A stretch of DNA of 9,296 nucleotides from Colivivens sp964537205 (GTDB lineage Bacteria > Bacteroidota > Bacteroidia > Bacteroidales > Bacteroidaceae): assembly GCA_964537205.1 (NCBI GenBank), contig CAZHZH010000096.1, positions 1 through 9,296 of the forward strand. Reading direction: 5' to 3'. Numbering within the stretch: position 1 is the stretch's first letter; each line of letters opens with the position of its first letter. The notes below the pieces were generated by a model. It saw nothing but the letters and a program-made list of their open reading frames with translations. It did not search any database and was not told where the DNA came from. Of this stretch, positions 1 to 6,467 are shown in pieces. A program made the position numbers and the translations under genes.

Positions 1-2745
1 AACTCCATAGCATGGCTTACATACCGCCTTGCATCCTTGCACGACGTGGCGCAGAAGTTGGTCTTTGATGCTGTGTTCGTCATCACCGACCGCCGTGTCC
101 TCAACTCGCAACTTCAATCCACCATACTGGGTTTCGACCACATAGAAGGACAAATAGAGACTATTACCGACAACGATCCGTCGACAAAATTGCGCGATGT
201 CATCAACGAAGGTGCCGCCCGCATCGTCATCTGCACCCTCCACCGCTTCCCCGTCATCTATCAGGAAGTGACCTCACGGAGTGGCAAGCGCTACGCCATC
301 ATCGTTGACGAGGCACACAGCAGCCAGAGCGGAAAGAGTGCGGAGAAAGTGAAAGTAGCATTAGCGGACACCGACGAGGCACTGCATGAGATGGCTGAGT
401 TGGAGGAAAAGACGGAGGAAGAACTGGAAAAAGAGCGTGACGGCATGTTGGAAGACTTGCTCGCCCAGGGCAAACACGACAACCTCTCGTTCTATGCCTT
501 CACCGCCACGCCGAAGCCTAAGACGCTGCAGACCTTCGGCGAACTCGTGGAAAAAGGTAAGACTCCCGAAGATGATAAGTACCGTCCGTTCCACATCTAT
601 TCCATGCTGCAGGCAATTGAAGAAGGCTTTATCATGGATGTACTGCAACAGTACACGCCTTACAGTGTCACCTACGAGATACAGAAGCGAATATCAGCCG
701 ACCCCACATACGAAGAAACTCCGGCAACAAGAGCGGTCAAAGCTCATCACGACAACCACCAGCACGTCATCAACCAAAAAACGGCAATCATCGTAGAGAA
801 ATTCCGGCAGGTGACGCTTGCCGCCATCGGTGGGCAGGCAAAGGCGATGGTGGTGACTTCGAGTCGTGCCCATGCCTTGCGCTACTACATGCAGATAAAG
901 AAATACTGTACCGAAAAAGGATACACGGATGTTCACCCGATGGTGGCATTCTCAGGCAAAGTAAAATGGAACGACGAGGAATACACGGAGTCGCAGCTGA
1001 ACAGCGAGGGAGACCTTCATATCAGCGAGGAAAGGCTACCACTATATTTTGCCAGCGACATGTTCAACATGTTGGTTGTTGCCGACAAATACCAAACGGG
1101 CTTCGATGAGCCGCTGCTCCACACCATGTTTGTTGACAAGAAGTTGAAGAAAGTGAAGGCAGTGCAGACGCTGAGCCGCTTGAACCGCGCACACAAGGAC
1201 AAGACGGACACCTACGTCCTCGACTTTGTGAACGCCCCCGAGGACATCAAAAAAGCTTTCGAGCCGTTCTACACAGCTACGGAGCTTATCCGCCCCGTGG
1301 ATGTGAACGGGGTGTATAATTTCCGCAACGACATAGCGCAGTATCACCTTTGGAGTGTAAACGACGAGGAAGCCATCTACAAACTCGCCTCTGAGACCAA
1401 AGGAGACAAGAGCCGTCTTGCAAAATTAAGCAATGCCTTCAAACCCGTCGTTACACGGTTTGAACAGTTGGACGAGGACACTCGCTTCAAGGTGCGCTCG
1501 CTCATCAAGAACTTTGTGCGTTTCTATGCATACATGGCGCAGGTGGAACGCACCTACGACCGCTCGCTTTACAAGACCTACGTGTTCTGCGACTTGCTCT
1601 GCCGCCTGTTACCTGCGGGCAAACACGACAAGGTGGACTTGAACAAGCAGATAGAACTTGTCAACTCGCGCATAGAGGAAGGAGACATGCTGAAGATAGC
1701 CTTGGAGAAGGGCAAGGGCGGCATCAAGGGCGAGAACGTGAAAGGCGGGATGAAGCTTGACGACAACACCGACCTGCTGTCTAACATCATTGAGAAGGTG
1801 AACTTGATGTACAAGGGCAACTTCTCACCTGCCGACCGCGTGATAGTAGAAGCCATATTCGACAAGCTCAGCACGTCGGCAAACAAGCGCAAGCTCGCCA
1901 AGCAAGCCAAGAACAACGACTCCAAGCAGTTTGCCGAGAGTATCTTCCCCGACATCTTCGAGAAGGCCGCCCAGCAGTGCTATGACGACAGTGTAGGAGC
2001 ATTCGACCGGTTGTTCCAGAACAAGGAACTGTACAACAGCATCATGACACAGATGGCCGACCTGATGTATCAGAACTACCGTGCGGAAGGCGATGCGCTC
2101 ATCTTCAACCCCGAGCGGTTCAAGGAGAAGATACTGCCAACCATAGAACAGGTGTTCAGCGTGTTCAAGACCCGTCCGAAGCCATACACGCAAATAGCCG
2201 ACGACCTGGTTACCATCATCGGTGCCAAAACCACCGATGACATCGATGGTGCGAACGATGTGATACAAAACGCCTTCAACCGCTTGTATTGCAGCCCTGT
2301 TCCATTACCACTCGTGGACTTGAAGCAGCACTTCGGCACACTGGTAAGCCGCTTCGAGGTATTCTTGAAGAAGGTGTATTATCTGCGAAACCATAAGGAG
2401 ATAGTCAGCACACGTTCCGGACATGAAGGTGAAAAGGCTACCTTATCCGACTGTATCTTCCAGACACCATGTCTGAAATGGTTGAAGTATTCCTCCGATC
2501 CGACAGACAAGCTGTTTTATGGTTATCTCGAAAATGTGCGTGAGTGGCGCAACGACAATGCGCACAAGGCACCTACATCAACAGCGGAAGAGTGTATCAA
2601 GTCCATCAACATTCTGACAGCCATGTACCTTTATGTTGTAGCCATGAGCATCCTCAACTATGGTATGCATGTAAATATCACTGAAATTTCAATGCAGCAA
2701 GAACAGAGGATGATTGCGGCAGAAAAGAAAGATGATACAAATTAG
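1..2745 (+). CDS. hsdR: Type I restriction enzyme, R (motor/endonuclease) subunit, 5'-truncated by window edge
   Basis: HsdR is the DNA-translocating and cleaving subunit of a type I restriction-modification complex and works with HsdM and HsdS, neither of which is in the window. The frame is open from base 1 (NSIAWLTYRLASLHD). In this family that stretch directly follows the Walker A motif, so the nuclease domain and Walker A lie off the left edge; the TTG at 37 is not the true start. Counting codons from base 1, 914 remain. Visible superfamily 2 helicase motifs are DEAH at 103-106, FTATP at 167-171, a VVADKYQTGFDEP block at 359-371 and QTLSRLNR at 389-396. The rest is a long helical C-terminal region of the EcoR124-type, ending in a HEPN-like segment. 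It ends with tandem TAG TAA. Family assignment is secure; whether the gene is functional cannot be judged without its 5' end. Confidence 0.95.
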   Translation, partial: NSIAWLTYRLASLHDVAQKLVFDAVFVITDRRVLNSQLQSTILGFDHIEGQIETITDNDPSTKLRDVINEGAARIVICTLHRFPVIYQEVTSRSGKRYAIIVDEAHSSQSGKSAEKVKVALADTDEALHEMAELEEKTEEELEKERDGMLEDLLAQGKHDNLSFYAFTATPKPKTLQTFGELVEKGKTPEDDKYRPFHIYSMLQAIEEGFIMDVLQQYTPYSVTYEIQKRISADPTYEETPATRAVKAHHDNHQHVINQKTAIIVEKFRQVTLAAIGGQAKAMVVTSSRAHALRYYMQIKKYCTEKGYTDVHPMVAFSGKVKWNDEEYTESQLNSEGDLHISEERLPLYFASDMFNMLVVADKYQTGFDEPLLHTMFVDKKLKKVKAVQTLSRLNRAHKDKTDTYVLDFVNAPEDIKKAFEPFYTATELIRPVDVNGVYNFRNDIAQYHLWSVNDEEAIYKLASETKGDKSRLAKLSNAFKPVVTRFEQLDEDTRFKVRSLIKNFVRFYAYMAQVERTYDRSLYKTYVFCDLLCRLLPAGKHDKVDLNKQIELVNSRIEEGDMLKIALEKGKGGIKGENVKGGMKLDDNTDLLSNIIEKVNLMYKGNFSPADRVIVEAIFDKLSTSANKRKLAKQAKNNDSKQFAESIFPDIFEKAAQQCYDDSVGAFDRLFQNKELYNSIMTQMADLMYQNYRAEGDALIFNPERFKEKILPTIEQVFSVFKTRPKPYTQIADDLVTIIGAKTTDDIDGANDVIQNAFNRLYCSPVPLPLVDLKQHFGTLVSRFEVFLKKVYYLRNHKEIVSTRSGHEGEKATLSDCIFQTPCLKWLKYSSDPTDKLFYGYLENVREWRNDNAHKAPTSTAEECIKSINILTAMYLYVVAMSILNYGMHVNITEISMQQEQRMIAAEKKDDTN
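2290..2670 (+). other. HEPN-like C-terminal segment of HsdR (R-x4-H motif)
   Basis: The last ~130 codons of hsdR read as amphipathic helices: one around VSRFEVFLKKVYYL, one carrying YLENVREWRNDNAHKAP, and a final one around ECIKSINILTAMYLYVVAM. The second holds R850-N-D-N-A-H855 (counted from window base 1; bases 2548-2565). This fits the R-x4-6-H pattern of HEPN domains, with the polar residue after Arg that is typical of that family. HEPN domains are all-helical and include many RNases of defence systems, but also non-catalytic members. What is seen is the motif and the helical pattern; the domain assignment is inference. It could be only the normal structural C-terminal domain of this HsdR subfamily. 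Confidence 0.45.
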
Positions 2746-2748
2746 TAA

Positions 2749-2883
2749 TATGCGGGATGTAGCATTGACTATGACAAGAACTTATCAGAGCTGGAGATTA
2801 GGAGGTTGGAACGTGCCGTAACAGGATTCTTTGATTACATTGATGTGTTGTTGGCGAGGTTGTCTGCATTGAATGTTAAATAA
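2749..2883 (+). pseudogene. RhuM-family (virulence RhuM-like) gene remnant
   Basis: Immediately after the hsdR tandem stops, and in the same frame, about 44 sense codons run to a TAA at 2881-2883. They contain the run NLSELEIRRLERAVTGFFDY. This resembles the C-terminal part of RhuM-family proteins, where a 'YL(S/T)EkEIkeLeRaVtgyFDYIE' type segment is typical. There is no ATG or other plausible start in frame, and only 15 bases separate the hsdR stop from recognisable sequence. The usual ~200 or more upstream residues and the tail after FDYI are absent. RhuM-family genes are commonly found inside Bacteroidetes type I restriction operons, so the context fits. I read it as the scar of a deletion next to hsdR. 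The match is from memory of the family, not from a search. Confidence 0.6.
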
Positions 2884-2935
2884 AATCATCGCACACGAAG
2901 CAATTTATTAAAAGACGGGTTGTTTGCCATTGGTC

Positions 2936-2950
2936 TGCGCAAAGTGCGCA
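2936..2950. repeat. Two TGCGCA palindromes
   Basis: TGCGCA occurs at 2936-2941 and 2945-2950, separated by AAG. Each copy is self-complementary, and the pair can also form a 6-bp stem with a 3-base loop. A related TGCGCC lies at 2965-2970, running into the next palindrome cluster. Function is unknown. Confidence 0.6.
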
Positions 2951-2968
2951 ATTAGCAAAAAATATGCG

Positions 2969-3022
2969 CCCAACTGGTTTTTTTGAAAAATCCAGTTGGG
3001 AAAAATTTTTTTCCCAGTTGGG
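2969..3022. repeat. Nested inverted/direct repeat cluster (CCCAACTGG / CCAGTTGGG)
   Basis: CCCAACTGG at 2969-2977 is the inverse of CCAGTTGGG at 2992-3000, giving a 9-bp stem. The loop between them (TTTTTTTGAAAAAT) could itself pair in part. A second direct copy of CCAGTTGGG lies at 3014-3022. Between the two direct copies sits another perfect inverted repeat at 2998-3015, GGGAAAAA-TT-TTTTTCCC. The hairpins therefore share arms and are mutually exclusive. The region could act as a bidirectional transcription terminator after the restriction locus, or be a copy of a dispersed intergenic repeat. A simple rho-independent terminator is not obvious, because the first stem is followed by As before the Ts. 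Confidence 0.7.
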
Positions 3023-3195
3023 TAATTTTAGATGGTGTTGAGTGGCTTTTAAATCGGAATACGAGTGTGCAGTTTTTTTTATGTCCTGCATGGGTGGATG
3101 TAATATACAATATAGTGAATAAATTGTGCTATGAGTGATGGCTCGTTTTATTGAACTCACTGCATTTCCCGAATTTTTAGTTGTATCGTTTTTCT

Positions 3196-3295
3196 NNNNN
3201 NNNNNNNNNNNNNNNNNNNNNNNNNNNNNNNNNNNNNNNNNNNNNNNNNNNNNNNNNNNNNNNNNNNNNNNNNNNNNNNNNNNNNNNNNNNNNNN
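3196..3295. other. Assembly gap (100 Ns)
   Basis: Exactly 100 consecutive Ns, the conventional placeholder for a scaffold gap of unknown length. The two flanks were probably joined by paired-read or reference evidence, so real distance and content are unknown. Any open frame drawn across it is meaningless. Confidence 0.98.
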
Positions 3296-3381
3296 ATTTC
3301 AGTTGTTGCTATGGTATAGCGGAAAGGAAATGAAAGGAATAAAAAGTTTGCGTTGAACGTATCGTGTGTTGTTTTTATTTG

Positions 3382-3389
3382 TATCTTTG
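3382..3389 (+). promoter_or_regulatory. Bacteroidetes-type -7 promoter element (TATCTTTG)
   Basis: TATCTTTG matches the Bacteroidetes sigma-ABfr -7 consensus TAnnTTTG exactly. Transcription would begin about 5-8 bases downstream, leaving a leader of roughly 30 bases before the ATG at 3427. I find no clear TTTG/TTG -33 element at the expected spacing; the nearest candidates (GTTG at 3352, TTG at 3369) are badly spaced. The leader is A/T-rich with no Shine-Dalgarno sequence, which is usual in this phylum. It probably drives the whole downstream operon. Confidence 0.65.
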
Positions 3390-3426
3390 CACGGAAATAT
3401 GTTTTGTGCCTAAGCAATAATAATTT

Positions 3427-5460
3427 ATGAAAGGAATAATAAAAGCCATGGCTATATCCGCTATTACTTTAACCTCATGTTCCGCTCCAAAGGACAGCAC
3501 GGCAGATGGGGATGGTTTTGAATACGCGAACGAGCGATTCGCCGACTTGCAGATGTTGCGCTACAAGGTCGAAGGATTTGAGAACTTGAATTTAAATCAG
3601 AAAATCTTTATATACTATCTTTCGGAGGCGGCCCTGTGGGGACGTGACATACTGTATGATCAGAATTGCAAGTACAATCTGAGGATACGTCACGTCTTGG
3701 AATCTATCTATCAGGCTGACTCATTGCTGGTCGACCATAATACGGACGATTTCAAGGCGATGGAGGTATATTTGAAAAGGGTGTGGTTTTCCAACGGCAT
3801 ACATCATCATTATGGTACGGAGAAGTTTGTGCCAGGGTTCAACGAAGGCTGGTTCAGAAATCAGTGGGCGAAATGCTCTGACACGATTGGCGATATTGAC
3901 ATGGATGAGATATGCAAGGTTATATTCGACCCTATGGTGTTGCCGAAACGAGTGAATCTTGCGGAGGGGCAGGATCTGATAAAGACATCGGCAAGCAATT
4001 ACTATGATGGAGTAACGCAAAAAGAAGCGGAAGACTATTATCTCGCGGAGAAAGAAAAAGGCGATCCGGAGCATCCTGTGATGTATGGTATGAACAGCCG
4101 CTTGGTTAAGGACGCTGACGGGAAAATCTACGAAAAACGATGGACTACCAACGGACTTTACGGGCAGGCGTTGACAAAAATCGTCGAGTACTTGAAGCTT
4201 GCGAGCCAGTATGCGGAGGACGAACAGCAGAAGGCGGTAATTGACAAATTGGTCGACTACTATACTACCGGTGACTTAAGGACTTTCGATGAGTATTCCA
4301 TACTGTGGGTGGAGAACACACAGCCTTTGATAGATTTTACGAACGGCTTTATAGAATGCTATGGCGATCCATTGGGATTGAAATGCTCATGGGAGGCCAT
4401 AGTCAACTTTAAGGACCTTGAGGCGACAAAACGTACTGAGTGCCTTAGCACGAACGCGCAATGGTTTGAGGACAACTCACCTGTAGACCCGCAATTCAAG
4501 AAAGAGAATGTAAAAGGCATATCGGCGAAAGTGATTACAGCGGCAATACTCGGAGGAGACCTTTATCCGTCAACTGCCATAGGCATTAACTTGCCAAACT
4601 CCGACTGGATTCGTAAGGAGCATGGAAGTAAATCGGTTACCATAGGCAATCTGACAGATGCCTACAATAAAGCCGCCGGCAGTGGCATGCGCAAAGAGTT
4701 CTGCTATTCTCAAGAGGAGGTCGATTTAATCGATAAATATGGCGACACGACAGACGACCTGCACACAGACTTGCACGAATGTCTTGGACATGGTTCAGGC
4801 AAGTTGCTTCCAGGTGTGGATGGAGACAGCTTGAAAGCGTACGGATCAACGATTGAAGAAGCACGGGCGGACTTGTTCGGACTCTATTATATTGCCGACC
4901 AAAAACTGGTCGACTTAGGGCTTACTCCCAATCTCGAAGCATACAAGGCTCAGTACTACAGCTATATGATGAACGGACTCATGACGCAGCTTGTGCGCAT
5001 ACAGCCTGGAAATAATATAGAAGAAGCGCACATGCGCAACAGGTCGCTGATAGCTCACTGGTGTTATGAGAAGGGCAAGGCTGACAAAGTCGTGGAACTG
5101 GTCAAGAAAAATGGCAAGACATACGTCAAGATCAATGATTACACAAAACTTAGAGAACTTTTTGGCGAACTGTTGGCAGAGATTCAGCGTATCAAAAGTA
5201 CTGGCGATTATGTTGCGGCGCAGAAGTTGGTGGAAGATTATGGTGTGAAGGTGAATCCGGAACTTCATAAAGAAATATTGGAACGCTACAAGGCGTTGGA
5301 TCTCGCTCCTTATAAAGGATTCATCAACCCGGTGTATACTGTGGTTAAGGATACGGACGGAAACATCATTGATGTGAAGATCGACTATACAGAAGGCTAT
5401 GCAGAACAAATGCTCAGATACGGCAGAGACTACCATACACTCCCTCTTGTCAACAATTAA
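3427..5460 (+). CDS. Dipeptidyl peptidase III (peptidase family M49), predicted lipoprotein
   Basis: This zinc exopeptidase removes dipeptides from the N-terminus of short peptides. The M49 signature is complete: HECLGH at residues 450-455 (two zinc His and the catalytic Glu451), and EEARAD at 477-482 with E478 as third zinc ligand by its spacing from H455. Tyr312 in FIECY and His535 in EAHMRNR match the substrate-binding Tyr and His of human DPP III (Tyr318, His568). HECLGH with Cys in the third position is the form known from Bacteroides thetaiotaomicron DPP III, and 677 residues is close to that enzyme's length. The N-terminus has Lys2 and Lys6, a short hydrophobic stretch and a lipobox LTSC with Cys18. 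This predicts export and lipid anchoring in the envelope, unlike cytosolic eukaryotic DPP III. First gene of the operon. Confidence 0.93.
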   Translation: MKGIIKAMAISAITLTSCSAPKDSTADGDGFEYANERFADLQMLRYKVEGFENLNLNQKIFIYYLSEAALWGRDILYDQNCKYNLRIRHVLESIYQADSLLVDHNTDDFKAMEVYLKRVWFSNGIHHHYGTEKFVPGFNEGWFRNQWAKCSDTIGDIDMDEICKVIFDPMVLPKRVNLAEGQDLIKTSASNYYDGVTQKEAEDYYLAEKEKGDPEHPVMYGMNSRLVKDADGKIYEKRWTTNGLYGQALTKIVEYLKLASQYAEDEQQKAVIDKLVDYYTTGDLRTFDEYSILWVENTQPLIDFTNGFIECYGDPLGLKCSWEAIVNFKDLEATKRTECLSTNAQWFEDNSPVDPQFKKENVKGISAKVITAAILGGDLYPSTAIGINLPNSDWIRKEHGSKSVTIGNLTDAYNKAAGSGMRKEFCYSQEEVDLIDKYGDTTDDLHTDLHECLGHGSGKLLPGVDGDSLKAYGSTIEEARADLFGLYYIADQKLVDLGLTPNLEAYKAQYYSYMMNGLMTQLVRIQPGNNIEEAHMRNRSLIAHWCYEKGKADKVVELVKKNGKTYVKINDYTKLRELFGELLAEIQRIKSTGDYVAAQKLVEDYGVKVNPELHKEILERYKALDLAPYKGFINPVYTVVKDTDGNIIDVKIDYTEGYAEQMLRYGRDYHTLPLVNN

Positions 5461-5992
5461 GCAGGAACTGCACGCCAACATGAACGGTGTGGCTTCTGCC
5501 GCAATGCGCCGTACCGATGATTATCGGGTGAATTACGGTGTGGAGATTCCTCGTTTACAGGAAATAGCGTCCGAATATGGAAAGAATCATCAGTTAGCCC
5601 AGGAATTATGGAAAGAACCGATAAGGGAATGCAAGATACTTGCCACCATGATCCAACCTACAGACTCTTTCTATCCGGAGATTGCGGATATTTGGGTTGA
5701 GAGCATACATACTGTGGAGATAGCGCAGACGGCATGCCTGAACTTGTTTCAGTACTTGCCTTACGCTACGGACAAGGCATTCCAATGGATTGCGTCGGAT
5801 AATGAGATACAACAAATCTGTGGGTTCAGCACCATGTACCATTTGATTCGAAAGAATGAATTGCAAGAGCGTGCGGTAGACGAACTCAAGGATCAGGCTG
5901 ACGCTATTATCGATGGAACTTCGAGTGTTCCCCTTCAGAGATTGGCTAATAATATAATTAGTTTGTTAGAGGAAAAATATGGGAGAAGATAG
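5399..5992 (+). CDS. AlkD-like HEAT-repeat protein (DNA alkylation repair family, PF08713-like)
   Basis: A 197-residue all-helical protein resembling the DNA alkylation repair/AlkD family. Recognisable parts are the N-terminal MNGVASAAM...YRVNYGVEIPRLQEIA block (about residues 28-57) and WKEPIRECKILATMI (71-85). True AlkD glycosylases have a W...WDxxD-type catalytic segment in the next helix. Here the equivalent is W99 followed by HTVEIAQ (104-110), without the Asp, so base-excision activity is doubtful. The ATG at 5399 makes a 62-base overlap with the peptidase gene. The family homology seems to start near residue 17, so a TTG at 5447 (14-base overlap) is an alternative; the ATG at 5480 would cut into the conserved block. 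The 3' end overlaps the next gene by 14 bases. Family call fairly sure, function unknown. Confidence 0.75.
   Translation: MQNKCSDTAETTIHSLLSTIKQELHANMNGVASAAMRRTDDYRVNYGVEIPRLQEIASEYGKNHQLAQELWKEPIRECKILATMIQPTDSFYPEIADIWVESIHTVEIAQTACLNLFQYLPYATDKAFQWIASDNEIQQICGFSTMYHLIRKNELQERAVDELKDQADAIIDGTSSVPLQRLANNIISLLEEKYGRR
5968..5973 (+). promoter_or_regulatory. Shine-Dalgarno-like AGAGGA for the Fur-family gene
   Basis: AGAGGA lies 5 bases ahead of the ATG at 5979, inside the 3' end of the alkD-like gene. Purine-rich sites this clear are rare in the window, and it supports the chosen start. Confidence 0.5.
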
Positions 5993-6467
5993 CAGGTTCG
6001 CTCAAGCAAAGCAAATATTACTCGATTATATCGAGCTGAAAAAAATGAGGAGGACTCCGGAGCGGTTGGCTGTCCTGGAAGCTACTTATTCGCTTGGCAC
6101 TCCCTTCACCGTGGACTTGTTGAAGGAATATCTTGACGAAATATTCCCTGTAAACAGAGTCACTGTATACAACAATTTGGAACTGTTCTTCAAGGCTGGT
6201 ATCGTAATAAAGCACCCGATTGGGGGAGGCACATTTGAGTATGAGGCGTGCGTACAGACGCAGACACATCATCATTTGATATGTAATGTATGCGGTCAGA
6301 TATTTGAGTTCAAGGATGCCAGCGTAGAGCAATTCTTCGCAGACAAGAAGTATAGAAAATTCAAGATGACGAATTGCTCGGTCATAATTTATGGCGTCTG
6401 CAACAAGTGTCAGAACAGACTGAGCCGAGAAAAACGGAAACTAAAACAAAATAAAGATACAAAATGA
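5979..6467 (+). CDS. Fur-family transcriptional regulator
   Basis: A 162-residue dimeric metal-dependent DNA-binding regulator of the Fur/Zur/PerR superfamily. The N-terminal winged helix (about 1-80) contains the recognition helix RVTVYNNLELF at 60-70. The C-terminal dimerisation domain has HHHLIC at 97-102 and two CxxC pairs, C102/C105 and C141/C144, forming the structural zinc site. By hand alignment to E. coli Fur, E110 and E117 match E101 and E108. The position of His33 is Thr/Gly here, His125 is Cys (TNCS), and the DNA-contacting Arg of TVYR is Asn. The metal specificity (Fe, Zn, Mn or peroxide) therefore cannot be named. It has a Lys-rich tail. It overlaps the alkD-like gene by 14 bases and purA by 4 (ATGA), so it is probably translated with them. 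Confidence 0.88.
   Translation: MGEDSRFAQAKQILLDYIELKKMRRTPERLAVLEATYSLGTPFTVDLLKEYLDEIFPVNRVTVYNNLELFFKAGIVIKHPIGGGTFEYEACVQTQTHHHLICNVCGQIFEFKDASVEQFFADKKYRKFKMTNCSVIIYGVCNKCQNRLSREKRKLKQNKDTK

Larger units (their letters stand above)
2884..3195. other. AT-rich intergenic stretch before the assembly gap
   Basis: No convincing gene lies in these 312 bases. The stretch is AT-rich with long A and T runs, unlike the GC-richer hsdR before it. It holds two clusters of short palindromes, at 2936-2950 and 2969-3022, annotated separately. An open frame on the minus strand (2876-3160) runs through the palindromes and looks spurious. The sequence stops at a run of Ns, so what follows is unknown. Confidence 0.7.

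Noticed and set aside
37..39. TTG as the start of hsdR
   Set aside because: The frame is open upstream to base 1, and NSIAWLTYRL there is conserved HsdR sequence following Walker A, so the gene is cut by the edge and does not start here.
2751..2823. Short ATG frame (MRDVALTMTRTY...) after hsdR
   Set aside because: It is an out-of-frame reading of the RhuM-like fragment, ends after about 23 codons and has no recognisable features.
2969..3022. CRISPR array or classic rho-independent terminator
   Set aside because: There are only three 9-base copies with irregular spacing and no spacers, so no CRISPR; the first stem is followed by As rather than a T run, so a standard terminator is not clear.
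2876..3160. Minus-strand open frame of 94 codons in the intergenic region
   Set aside because: It runs through the palindrome cluster and A/T runs, has no promoter or ribosome site, and its sequence (for example PNWEKNFSQLDFSKKPVG) is just the translated repeats.
3135..3417. Open frames on both strands spanning the N run
   Set aside because: They exist only because Ns are read as unknown residues; no coding evidence on either side.
3390..3426. Fur box or riboswitch in the leader of the operon
   Set aside because: The leader is only about 30 bases and A/T-rich; I see no 19-bp Fur-box-like dyad and no room for a riboswitch.
4915..5481. Minus-strand 188-codon open frame within the dipeptidyl peptidase gene
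   Set aside because: It is a shadow of a clear M49 gene on the plus strand, with no family features of its own.
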